From Amycolatopsis sp. CA-230715 (GTDB taxonomy: Bacteria; Actinomycetota; Actinomycetes; Mycobacteriales; Pseudonocardiaceae): a stretch of DNA of 64,000 nucleotides. Numbering within the stretch: position 1 is the first letter of the stretch; every line of letters starts with the position of its first letter. The stretch covers positions 6,881,501 to 6,945,500 of the forward strand of contig NZ_CP059997.1 of NCBI RefSeq assembly GCF_018736145.1, given 5' to 3'. The position numbers and the translations under genes are program-made. The notes beneath the pieces are model-generated. The model made no database searches, was not told the DNA's origin, and saw only the letters and a list, made by a program, of their open reading frames with translations. Shown one piece after another: positions 55,454 through 63,761 of this stretch.

Positions 55454-58341
55454 GTACGTTCGGCCAATTGTTCGACCCCGCGGGGCACTCTTACGCCGGC
55501 AAGCGGGTGACGGACCGGATTTTCCCTACGATCGGCGCCGTGTTCGGGTATCGGATGTGGTGGCGTGCCGGGGATTCCGCGGAGTGGGAGCCGGGCCACC
55601 GGTTGCTGGTGCGCGTGGGCGACGGCGAAACCGTGAAGCCGGAGCAACTGTCGTGGAGCACCGCGGACGGCGCGCTGTCCACTCTCGGCTTCGCGCCGGA
55701 CATGTCCGCGTGTTACGGCCACCGCGCCGCGGGCGGTGACGTGGTGGAGCTGCGGGGAGAACTCGGCGACCCGCCGCGGGACGCCGGTGGGCGCCGGTAC
55801 GAGTTCGACGCGGAGACCGACGACGGATCGGCGGGGCGGCTGCGGCTGCTGGTCGACGACGGTGCCGAGACACCCCTGCGCTGGGTGGCCTGGCGCGACC
55901 GGGGCGGCACCTGCTCGGTGGCGCTGCGCTCGGCGGGCCCCGCCGGGAACGCGGACGTGACCAGTCTGGTGCGCGAGGTCTGGGCGGACGCCGAACACCC
56001 CGGCGCGGGCGAGGTGGCCGCGAACCTCGTCGACGGTACGCGCAGCAAGTGGTTCGCGCCCCAGGACCGGGCCTCGCTGGAATTCGAGTTCCCGCAACCG
56101 ATCGCGGTGGACCGGTACGCGCTCACCTCGGCGAACGACGCGGACGATCGCGATCCGGCGGTGTGGATCCTGCGCGGCTCAGTGGACGGGATCCGGTGGC
56201 GGACCCTGGACTCCCGCGCGCACCAGTCGTTCGCCGACCGGCACCAGGCCAGGACGTACCGGATCGCCGCACCGGGGTCCTTCACCCACTACCGCCTCGA
56301 CATCCTCGGCACCAACGGATCCCCTGACGTGCAACTGGAGTCCGTCCGGTTTTTCGCCGACAGCACCGGGTTCACCGGCTACCGGCAGCGCGCTGGCCAC
56401 GACCCTGTCGCGTACCGGGGGCGTCGAGTCGAGCCCGAGTCCGTTGGCGTGGCGGGAGAATCGTTGCCGGAGGAGCTGCCCGCGAGGCGCCTGCGCCGAC
56501 TGTCCGACTGCGACACGCTGCGAGCCGGGACCGAACTGGTCTCCCCGTCAGGGCGGTACGCGCTGCGGTACGGCCCCGACGGAGTCCCGGTCGTCATCGA
56601 GCGCGCCACGCACCGCTTCACCTGGCGAGCCGGTGACGATGATCAGCACCCAGCCGCGGGTGAACTCCGGCTCAGCGGCGGGATCCAGGTCGAACTCCAC
56701 AGTGGAGGGACTTGGGAGTCGTCGGTATGCGCCGCGGACACGGGCTTTCTGGTGGTCACCGACGAAGGAGAACTGGAACTCCTCGATCGCCTCGGGGTGA
56801 GCGTCTACAACTCCGGGCGCGGATTCGTCGGCCCCGAACCGGTTTTCCGGGATTCCGCGCCGGTCGCCGAAATCGCGCTCAAGCGCTATCTGTACCGAAA
56901 GGACCGGAAAGGCGCGGTGGCGGCCACGGTCCGGCGCCTGCCGGACGGTGGGCTGTGGGCGACCGAGAGGAACTGGTCCTATCCCGCCGCGGACCCGTCG
57001 CTGGCGCGATGGCTCGCGCAGGACGGCACGGTGCTGACCTGGCGTCCGCTGCCGGGCACGACCACCGGTCTGTGCCTTGTGGACGATGGGGGAACCCCGC
57101 TGTGGCAAGCGAATTTTCCCGCCGTGCCCACGACGCCGCCTCCTACGGAGCCGCACGACCACGGCGGACCGGCGATGGGGCTGGGGGCGCGCCTCCGCCT
57201 CCAGTCACTGACCTCGCCGTCCGGCTCGCACACGCTCTCGCACCGCAGCGACGGCAACCTGGTGCTCTACTGCGCCACCTCGGGCGGTCCGGTGTGGACG
57301 ACCGGCACGGACTGGCTCGGTGCCAGCTGGGTCGATCTCGCGCCCGACGGCGATCTGGTCCTGCGCACCTCGTGCGGCGCGCCGGTCTGGCGTTCGGGTA
57401 CCGCCGACCTCGGCGTGGCGCGGCTGGCCGTCCGCGATGATGGTTCCCTGGTCCTGCTGGACGCCGGGGGAGCGGTCCGGTGGGCGGTGGACGGGCACGC
57501 GCTGTGCACCGCGCCGGGACGGATTCCGCCGCGCGGCGCGGTGCTCCGGCGCGGGCAGAGCCTCCGGCACCAGTCGCTGACCTCGTCTGACGGCGGCACC
57601 GTCCTGAACCACGAGCCGGGGCACGGGGTGCGCCTCTTCGGCGCGGACGGGATCCAGGTTTGGTACGCGGATTCGGGCGAAGACGGCGCCGAACTGGCGC
57701 TCGGCGAAGACGGGTGCCTTCGGGTCCTGGACGAGGACGGCGCGGTGCTCGATCACCTCGCCGGTCCTGGTGACCACCTCGTCGTCGTGCCAGGAGGCGA
57801 AATCCGGCTCTGCGCCGAGGACGGAACCGTGGTGTGGCGCGAAGGACATCACGTCTTCGACGATCCCGTCACGATCGGTTCCCGCACCGTCGCGCCCGCC
57901 GCGCTGGCGGCGCTGGTCAATTCACCGTCCACCCCGATCGTGCGCACCGACTTCTCCGATCCCGACGCATGGGAAACCACGTGGCGCGACATAACCGAAC
58001 CCCGCGAGTACTGGGGTGACGAGGTAGTCCTCGACGCCACGATGATCACCGACCCGGAGTTCGACGGCTGGACAGGCGAAGACCTTGTCTCCTTGCTTCT
58101 GTCTCTTGTGGACGATCCGGATCTGGTGTTCGTCGTGGACACCGCCGCGCTGACCTCCCCGGAACACCCCGTCCTCGTGCTGGAAGCCGACCCGTCCCAC
58201 ACCCGCCCACGCTCGTTCCGTGCCACCCCGGATGCGCTGGTGGACGTGGAAACCCAGCTGTCGATCGGCAACATGGACTGGGAGGACTTCAGCGAATCCG
58301 TCGATTCCGATGGTGTGCTTCGAGTGCCTACTGTGGACTGA
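55450..58341 (+). CDS. Multidomain lectin protein: discoidin-like, three B-lectin-like regions, DUF6924
   Basis: About 963 residues if read from CTG 55450, whose frame gives STFGQLFDPAGHSYAGKRV and overlaps the previous stop; TTG 55468 or GTG 55507 are more usual start codons but lack ribosome sites. Domains: N-terminal unknown (1-165), discoidin/F5-8C-like region (about 175-307, DVTSLVREVWADAE to LESVRFFADS), a first bulb-lectin-like region (about 354-450), two clear bulb-lectin-like regions (about 573-650 with SHRSDGNLVLYCATSGGPVW and about 698-783), and a C-terminal DUF6924 (about 827-963, VRTDFSDPDAWETTW, DTAALTSPEHPVLVLEAD). No signal peptide is visible, so it acts inside the cell unless exported by another route. 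Carbohydrate recognition is likely; the partner is unknown. Confidence 0.85.
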   Translation: MSTFGQLFDPAGHSYAGKRVTDRIFPTIGAVFGYRMWWRAGDSAEWEPGHRLLVRVGDGETVKPEQLSWSTADGALSTLGFAPDMSACYGHRAAGGDVVELRGELGDPPRDAGGRRYEFDAETDDGSAGRLRLLVDDGAETPLRWVAWRDRGGTCSVALRSAGPAGNADVTSLVREVWADAEHPGAGEVAANLVDGTRSKWFAPQDRASLEFEFPQPIAVDRYALTSANDADDRDPAVWILRGSVDGIRWRTLDSRAHQSFADRHQARTYRIAAPGSFTHYRLDILGTNGSPDVQLESVRFFADSTGFTGYRQRAGHDPVAYRGRRVEPESVGVAGESLPEELPARRLRRLSDCDTLRAGTELVSPSGRYALRYGPDGVPVVIERATHRFTWRAGDDDQHPAAGELRLSGGIQVELHSGGTWESSVCAADTGFLVVTDEGELELLDRLGVSVYNSGRGFVGPEPVFRDSAPVAEIALKRYLYRKDRKGAVAATVRRLPDGGLWATERNWSYPAADPSLARWLAQDGTVLTWRPLPGTTTGLCLVDDGGTPLWQANFPAVPTTPPPTEPHDHGGPAMGLGARLRLQSLTSPSGSHTLSHRSDGNLVLYCATSGGPVWTTGTDWLGASWVDLAPDGDLVLRTSCGAPVWRSGTADLGVARLAVRDDGSLVLLDAGGAVRWAVDGHALCTAPGRIPPRGAVLRRGQSLRHQSLTSSDGGTVLNHEPGHGVRLFGADGIQVWYADSGEDGAELALGEDGCLRVLDEDGAVLDHLAGPGDHLVVVPGGEIRLCAEDGTVVWREGHHVFDDPVTIGSRTVAPAALAALVNSPSTPIVRTDFSDPDAWETTWRDITEPREYWGDEVVLDATMITDPEFDGWTGEDLVSLLLSLVDDPDLVFVVDTAALTSPEHPVLVLEADPSHTRPRSFRATPDALVDVETQLSIGNMDWEDFSESVDSDGVLRVPTVD

Positions 58342-58401
58342 ATTTCGACCGGCGGATCTGCGATGGCACCGGTCGTATCTGTGCCGCGTTACGTGACGCA
58401 G

Positions 58402-58460
58402 TTGTCGGAAAACCTTGTGTGTCAACGGGTTTCGCGGTGTTGCTCGCGTGGTTCGCTTGG
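58402..58460 (+). repeat. Direct repeat copy 1, left of IS66 scrap
   Basis: Begins TTGTCGGAAAACCTTGTGTG and continues through CAACGGGTTTCGCGGTGTTG to TGGTTCGCTTGG. It matches the copy at 58724-58780 at most positions, same orientation, about 320 bp apart. Such sequences are typical in front of 13E12-type HNH genes; here one follows. Confidence 0.75.
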
Positions 58461-58483
58461 ATGGTGGACGAGTCAGAAACCAG

Positions 58484-58580
58484 GCCCCGAGGCGATCCGG
58501 ACGGCACCGGTGGCGCATGCCGACGAGGCCGGGATCCGGGTCGAAGGCAAGACGTGGTGGCTGCACGCCGCCTGCACTCA
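58484..58580 (+). pseudogene. Fragment of IS66-family transposase
   Basis: The translated stretch PEAIRTAPVAHADEAGIRVE then GKTWWLHAACTH resembles the catalytic Asp region of IS66 transposases (VVHADETGLRV...WLHVAST). Only about 32 codons are recognisable; no ORF B ends or terminal repeats were found. It is a decayed remnant lying between the two direct repeats. Confidence 0.65.
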
Positions 58581-58723
58581 CGCGGCCCGCGATGCCGGTC
58601 GCGGCGTTACCCTCGCCAAGAAGGATTTCCGGCGGCTGGTGCACCCGCCGCGGCGCCCGCATGGGGTTCGTGTCCGCGCTTCACAAGAACACCATTCGCT
58701 TCCTCTGCGCATTTGGCGACAGC

Positions 58724-58780
58724 GTCGTCGAAAACCCTTGTGTGCCAACGGGTTTCGCAGTGTTCCTCGTGCGGTTCGCC
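58724..58780 (+). repeat. Direct repeat copy 2, before the HNH gene
   Basis: Begins CGTCGAAAACCCTTGTGTG and contains CAACGGGTTTCGCAGTGTTC and GTGCGGTTCGCC. Partner of 58402-58460; it ends about 47 bp upstream of the HNH start, so the copies flank the IS66 scrap. Confidence 0.75.
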
Positions 58781-58826
58781 CGATCGGCCTATCGAACGTG
58801 CGTGCGATTGGCGGTAGACTGGTGGG

Positions 58827-60081
58827 GTGTCCGAGACTTCTCCTTCCCTTGTGCCGCAACAGGAATTGTGGCAGCTCCCTGCGGGTGAGCTGGCAGCGCT
58901 GTTGCGGGAGGAGTTCGTGTCCTGGTGGCGGCAGGAAGCTCGTATTCACCGCGTCATCGCACTCTTGGACAACGGTGGTGCCCGCGAGCTGGGGTATACG
59001 GGCGTGGCCGGGTTGGCGGCTGATATCGCGCGGTGTACCGGACCTGAGGTGAAGAGGCTGGTGAAGCGGGCGCTGGTGACCAATCCCAGTCAGGGAATTG
59101 ACGGTACCGAGATTCCTGCTGCGGCGCCGCTGGCCGGTGATGCTGTCCGGGCTGGTGAGATTTCGCCGGAGCATGTGGATGGGATCGTGCGGGTGCTGGA
59201 GAAGCTCCCCGCCACGACACCGGTTGAGGATCGGGAGTTCGCGGAGCGGTCCCTGGTCGAGCTGGCCCGCACCGCGGGCACGCGGGAGATCTCGAAGTTG
59301 GGTAAGGAGATTCTCGGCTACCTCGATCCCGACGGACCGGAACCTCGCGACACCCCCCGAACCCACCCGGTCCCTGAACTTCCACCACCGCAAAGACGGT
59401 TCAGCCAAGTTCGACGGCTACCTCGACCCCATCTCCGCCGCCAAAACCCTCGCCTTGCTCGATCCTCTCGCGACACCCCGCGCTGAGGAGTCCGATGGCA
59501 CCGTGGTGCGGAGCCGTGGGGAGCGGTACGGGGATGCGTTCATGGAGATAGTCGCGCTCGCCGGAAGTCATCCCGAGTCGCCGAACCGCAGCGGCGGCCG
59601 CGCGGACCTGATCGTGACCATTCCCCTGGCGGACTTGAAAGCCGAGCTGGGCAAGGCGTGTCTGGACATGGTCACCGATATCACCGCCAGCGAGGCCCGG
59701 ATCCTGGCGTGTGAGTGCAGGATCATTCCGATGATGCTCGACGGCAAGGGGCAGCCCCTGGAGGTCGGGCGGGCGAAGCGTCTGGTCACCGAAGCGATCC
59801 GGTACATGCTTGCCGTGCGCGATCGCGGTTGCTCGTTCCCCGGTTGTTCGCGCGCGCCGCGTCATTGCCAGGCGCATCATGTCGTTCCGTGGGCACACGG
59901 CGGCACCACCGATTTAGGTAATCTCGTGCTGCTCTGCGCTGTCCATCATAGGCTGCTGCATCGCAGCGACTGGAAACTCCGCATGGTCAACGGCCTCCCG
60001 GAGTTCACCCCACCCGAATTTGTTGACCCGTGGCGAAGATCCCGGACCAACCGCCACACCGCCCAACCCCGCGCCGCCTGA
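58827..60081 (+). pseudogene. DUF222 (13E12-repeat) HNH endonuclease with a +1 frameshift
   Basis: Two overlapping frames give one DUF222/HNH protein: residues from GTG 58827 (PQQELWQLPAGELAALLREE ...) run to about 59350, and the rest continues in another frame to 60081 (NFHHRKDGSAKFDGYLDP and on). The break is at a run of six C (59353-59358); five C would restore DTPEPTRSL and one frame. The HNH motif is intact: CSFPGCSRAPRHCQAHH, then VVPWAHGGTTDLGNLVLLC and VHHRLLH. Family members are nucleases or mobile-element hitchhikers abundant in actinobacteria. A sequencing error is as likely as a real mutation or phase variation. Confidence 0.85.
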
Positions 60082-60355
60082 GCAACTCCGCCGCCTCCGG
60101 CGGCCTGGCAACCTGCTGTGTCCACAACGGACTCATCGAAACCCTGGTCCTTCGCTCGCTATCGGGCGAAGAACGGAATTTCCGTGCCTGGAGAGTACTT
60201 CAGAGCTAGTGACGCCGGGTAACCTCGTACCGGCGCGGGGATCCGCTGGTGGAAGGTGCCGAGGCAGAATCCGAGTGCCTACCGCGAACCAGCCGGGCAC
60301 AGCCGCTGCGAGTGTCGCCACCAAGCGCCGCCACCAAGCGCGGAGCAGAACGACG

Positions 60356-61849
60356 TCACCCGTGTTTCAGGGTGCGGCGCAGTAGCTTGCCCGATTCCGT
60401 CCGCGGCAACTGTTCGCGGAATTCGATCTCCTTCGGCACCTTGAAACCGGCCAAAGTGGTGCGGCAGTGGGTTTTCAGCTCGTCGACGAGGTCCGTGCCC
60501 GCCACCGCGCCGGGTGAGAGCTGGACAAGTGCGAGCACGCGTTCGCCCCATTCGTCGTCCGGGACGCCGATGACGGCGGCGTCGGCGACCGCGGGGTGGG
60601 CCAGCAGGCGGCCTTCGATTTCGGCGGGGTAGATGTTCACGCCGCCGGACAGGATGAGGTCGCCGCGCCGGTCGCCGAGGAAGACGCGGCCCTGCGCGTC
60701 GACGTGGCCGAAATCGCCGACGGTGACGAAGTCGCCGATGCGGTTCGCCGCCGTCTTGTCCGGATCTCCGTGGTAGGTGAAGTTCGTCTGCGCGGAGCGG
60801 TAGTGGATGGTGCCGGTCGTTCCGGCGGGGACCTCGTTCCCGTCGTCGTCGAAGACCTTGACCTCGACGCCGGGCAGCGGCGCGCCGACGGTACCGGGCG
60901 CTTCCAGCCACGCCGCCGTGTCGACGGTGCTGATCAGCCCTTCGGACGCGCCGTAGTACTCGTACAGCACGGGCCCGAACCACGCGATCATCCGTTCCTT
61001 GACCTCGCGCGGGCAGGGTGCGGCGCCGTGCAGCACGCTGACCAGGCTCGAAACGTCGTACCGCGCCTTGGTTTCCTCCGGCAGCCGCAGCATGCGGTGG
61101 AACATGGTGGGTACGAGATGGGTCTCGGTGATGCGGTGTTTTTCGATCAGGCGCAGCGTTTCCTCGGCGTCGAACCGGTCCATCAGCACGAGCGTGTGCC
61201 CGAGGTGCAGCGAGCCGGTCGAGAACGTACCCGGCGCGGCGTGGTAGAGCGGGCAGGCCACGAGGTGCGCGCCTTCGCCGGGTGGGATGCCGAGCCCGGC
61301 GAGACCGGCGAGCTGGAGTTCGCTGATCTCGGGCGGTTCGCCGGTGAGCGGGCGGCGGACGCCTTTCGGCCGCCCCGTGGTGCCCGAGGTGTAGAGCATG
61401 ATCTGCCCCGCCTTCGGGCCCGGCGGCGGTGTGACAGGCTGTTCGCGGCCGAAGTCCTCGTAGCTCAGCCACCCGGGCACGTCGCCGCCGATCGCGAACC
61501 GGTCCGGGACGTCGAGCGGGGTGGACGCGGCGATCTCGGCGTCGGCGAACACCGCGCGCGCACCGCTGTTCGCGACGATGTAGGCGATTTCGTCGGCGGC
61601 GGACCGGTAGTTGACCGGGGTGAAGTACAGCCCGGTTTCCCACGCCGCCAGGTACAGCTCGTAGTACGGGATTCCATTGTGGACAATGGCGACGATGCCG
61701 TCCCCTTCGGCGAGGCCGAGCCCCCGTAGCGCGTGCGCCAGCTGGTGCACGCGCCGGGTGAGATCACCGAAGGTGACCGATCTTCCCGCCGGATCGAGCA
61801 CCGCGACGCGATCGGGGCGGGTGGACGCGATATCGAGGTACGAACTCAC
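60356..61849 (-). CDS. Fatty acyl-CoA ligase (ANL superfamily, AMP-forming)
   Basis: A 497-residue adenylating enzyme that activates a carboxylic acid to acyl-AMP then acyl-CoA. P-loop motif YTSGTTGRPKGVRR, YYGASEGL (A5), VGDFGHVD (A7), LGDRRGDLILSGGVNIYPAE (A8) and the catalytic Lys in PRTESGKLLRR are present. GTG 61849 follows GAGGAGG; ATG/GTG 61894 lies upstream of that site. It lies downstream of the aminotransferase (63 nt) on the same strand, so the two may share the GntR-controlled promoter. Chain-length preference is not readable; aromatic or medium acids are possible. Confidence 0.92.
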   Translation of the reverse strand: MSSYLDIASTRPDRVAVLDPAGRSVTFGDLTRRVHQLAHALRGLGLAEGDGIVAIVHNGIPYYELYLAAWETGLYFTPVNYRSAADEIAYIVANSGARAVFADAEIAASTPLDVPDRFAIGGDVPGWLSYEDFGREQPVTPPPGPKAGQIMLYTSGTTGRPKGVRRPLTGEPPEISELQLAGLAGLGIPPGEGAHLVACPLYHAAPGTFSTGSLHLGHTLVLMDRFDAEETLRLIEKHRITETHLVPTMFHRMLRLPEETKARYDVSSLVSVLHGAAPCPREVKERMIAWFGPVLYEYYGASEGLISTVDTAAWLEAPGTVGAPLPGVEVKVFDDDGNEVPAGTTGTIHYRSAQTNFTYHGDPDKTAANRIGDFVTVGDFGHVDAQGRVFLGDRRGDLILSGGVNIYPAEIEGRLLAHPAVADAAVIGVPDDEWGERVLALVQLSPGAVAGTDLVDELKTHCRTTLAGFKVPKEIEFREQLPRTESGKLLRRTLKHG

Positions 61850-61912
61850 CTGACCTCCTCGTGGCCAGGATGCCACGAGAACGCGCCTCTGCATACTGAG
61901 CGGTCGCTCAGG

Positions 61913-63097
61913 TCACCCCCTGGCGAACCGGGAGACGAGTTCGGCGAGCGTGTCGATCTCCGCCTCGGTGTTGTAGTAGTGCACCGAGGCGCGGGCCAGC
62001 ACCGGCAGGTTCCGCCCGGTGAAGTCGTACTGCGCGGATTCGCGGTAGGTCACCGAGGTGTTGACGCGTTCGGCCGCGAGCAGCTTGTTCAGCTCGGGCG
62101 AGGGCAGGCCGTCGACGCTGAACGTGACGATGCCGCAGCGCCGCTCGCCGAGGTCGTGCACGGTGACCGCGTCGATCTCGCGCAGCCGCGTCCGCAGCGC
62201 TTCGCCGAGCGCGGCGACTCGCGTCTCGATGCGGCGCAAGCCGAGCCCGAGCGCGTAGTCGACGGCGGCGCCGAGCCCGAGAACCGTTGCCGTGGACCGT
62301 TCCCACGCCTCGAACCGCCGAGCCGATTCCACCACTTCGTAGCGGTCCGGCGCGGTCCAGACCGCCGAGTGCAGGTCGAGCATCGCGGGCTCCAGCCGTG
62401 CCCGCAGCGACGGCCGCGCGTACAGGAACCCGGTGCCGCGCGGGCCCCGCAGGTACTTCCGGCCCGCCGCGGTCAGCGCGTCGCAGCGCAGCCGCTCGAC
62501 GTCGAGATCGAGCTGGCCAGCCGACTGGCAGGCGTCCAGCAGGTACGGGATCCCGGCCGAGGAGGCCACCTCGCCGACCGCTTCGGCGGGGTTCACCAGC
62601 CCGCCCTGCGTCGGCACGTGCGAGATCGAGATCAGCTTGACGCTGCCATCGATGCGGCGCTTGAGGTCTTCCACGTCGAGCTGGCCGTGCTCGTCGTCGT
62701 CGACGACCTCGACGATCGCGCCGGTCCGCTCGGCGACCTGCAGGTAGGCGATCGCGTTGCTGGCGTACTCGGAGCGGCAGGTGAGAATGCGGTCCCCGGC
62801 GCCGAACTCGATGGCGTAGAAGATCGCCTGCCACGACCTCGTGGCGCTGTCGGTCAGCGCGATGTCCTCCGGCGCGGCGTTGAGCATTCTGGCGAGCGAA
62901 CCGTAGACGGCTTCGACCCGCTCGCTCGCGGCGGCGGTGGCTTCGTAGCCACCACGGCGTTCCTCGGCGCGCAGGTGCTCGATCACGGTTTCGGTGACCT
63001 GCCTCGGCGGCAGCGAAGCACCGGCGTTGTTGAAGTGGCGGATCTCCTGGCATCCGGGGGTGTCCTGGCGCACGCGCTGGATCTCGGCACTGTCCAT
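61913..63097 (-). CDS. Class V aminotransferase-fold PLP enzyme
   Basis: A 394-residue PLP enzyme of the aminotransferase V/cysteine desulfurase fold. The PLP-binding Lys is in LTAAGRKYLRGPRGTGFLYA, the conserved Asp in YLLDACQSAGQLDLDV, and phosphate contacts are in ALTDSATRSWQ. Relatives include isopenicillin N epimerase-like proteins, Csd-type desulfurases and ergothioneine EgtE; no desulfurase active-site Cys loop is evident, so aminotransferase, lyase or racemase activity is more likely. It starts at ATG 63097, just left of the GntR operator, and is divergent from the GntR gene. Confidence 0.9.
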   Translation of the reverse strand: MDSAEIQRVRQDTPGCQEIRHFNNAGASLPPRQVTETVIEHLRAEERRGGYEATAAASERVEAVYGSLARMLNAAPEDIALTDSATRSWQAIFYAIEFGAGDRILTCRSEYASNAIAYLQVAERTGAIVEVVDDDEHGQLDVEDLKRRIDGSVKLISISHVPTQGGLVNPAEAVGEVASSAGIPYLLDACQSAGQLDLDVERLRCDALTAAGRKYLRGPRGTGFLYARPSLRARLEPAMLDLHSAVWTAPDRYEVVESARRFEAWERSTATVLGLGAAVDYALGLGLRRIETRVAALGEALRTRLREIDAVTVHDLGERRCGIVTFSVDGLPSPELNKLLAAERVNTSVTYRESAQYDFTGRNLPVLARASVHYYNTEAEIDTLAELVSRFARG

Positions 63098-63103
63098 GAA
63101 ATC

Positions 63104-63131
63104 TGCATACAGTACTGATCAACTGTATGCA
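63104..63131. promoter_or_regulatory. GntR operator in the divergent promoter region
   Basis: TGCATACAGT (63104-63113) and ACTGTATGCA (63122-63131) are perfect 10-nt arms around an 8-nt spacer. The left arm contains TACAGT, a -10-like hexamer for the rightward gene. It lies 6 nt from the aminotransferase start and 3 nt from the GntR start, so both genes can be controlled together. Confidence 0.75.
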
Positions 63132-63134
63132 ATT

Positions 63135-63761
63135 ATGATCCCCGTGACAGCCAAAGCCCCGTTGCGACGGGACATCGCGGACGAGGTCACCGCGCGCGTC
63201 CTCGACGGCAGGCTCGGTCCGGGCTCGCGGGTCAACGAAGTGCGCCTCGCCGCCGAGCTGGGGGTGAGCCGGACGCCGCTGCGGGAGGCGCTCGTCGCAC
63301 TCGCGGACCGCGCGTTGCTGATCTCCGCGCCGGGTCGCGGTTTCCTGGTGCCGGAGCTGGACAGGGCCGAGGCGCACCGCCTTTACCAGTTGATCGCCGA
63401 GCTCGAGGCGCTCGCCGTACGCTGGACGACGCTGCCCGAACTGGCCGCGCTGACCGACGCGCTCGACGAATGCGCCGACGCGATGGCGGGCGATGACCCG
63501 TCCACTGTGGACGAACGATGGCACGCGCTGCTGCTCTCGCGGTGCGCGAACCCGCATCTGGTGCGGCTCGTCGAGCAGACGAAACCGCTCATCAAGCGGT
63601 ACGAGATCGCCTACTTCCGCTCCGTGGCGGGCACCAGCCGCAGCATCGAGGAGCACCGCGCGATCGCCGCCGCGTTGCGTGCGGGCGACCTTTCCGCGGC
63701 GACGGATCTGCTGGTGCGCAACTGGGTGCGCACCGCCGAGCACGAGGAGGGCGCTCGATGA
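63135..63761 (+). CDS. GntR-family regulator with FCD domain
   Basis: A 208-residue regulator: N-terminal winged helix-turn-helix (about 8-70, VTARVLDGRLGPGSRVNEVR then ELGVSRTPLREALVALADR) and a C-terminal all-helical FCD ligand-binding domain with metal/ligand-type His and Asp residues (ERWHALLLS, SIEEHRAIAAALRAGD). ATG 63135 is preferred because the operator lies immediately upstream. Such regulators often sense carboxylic or amino acid intermediates of the pathway they control, here the divergent aminotransferase/acyl-CoA ligase genes. The stop overlaps the next gene (ATGA). Confidence 0.93.
   Translation: MIPVTAKAPLRRDIADEVTARVLDGRLGPGSRVNEVRLAAELGVSRTPLREALVALADRALLISAPGRGFLVPELDRAEAHRLYQLIAELEALAVRWTTLPELAALTDALDECADAMAGDDPSTVDERWHALLLSRCANPHLVRLVEQTKPLIKRYEIAYFRSVAGTSRSIEEHRAIAAALRAGDLSAATDLLVRNWVRTAEHEEGAR

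Noticed and set aside
58363..59052. Possible 229-codon gene across the IS66 scrap and HNH start
   Set aside because: It fuses direct-repeat sequence, an IS66 remnant and out-of-frame HNH sequence; only the 32-codon IS66 part is protein-like.
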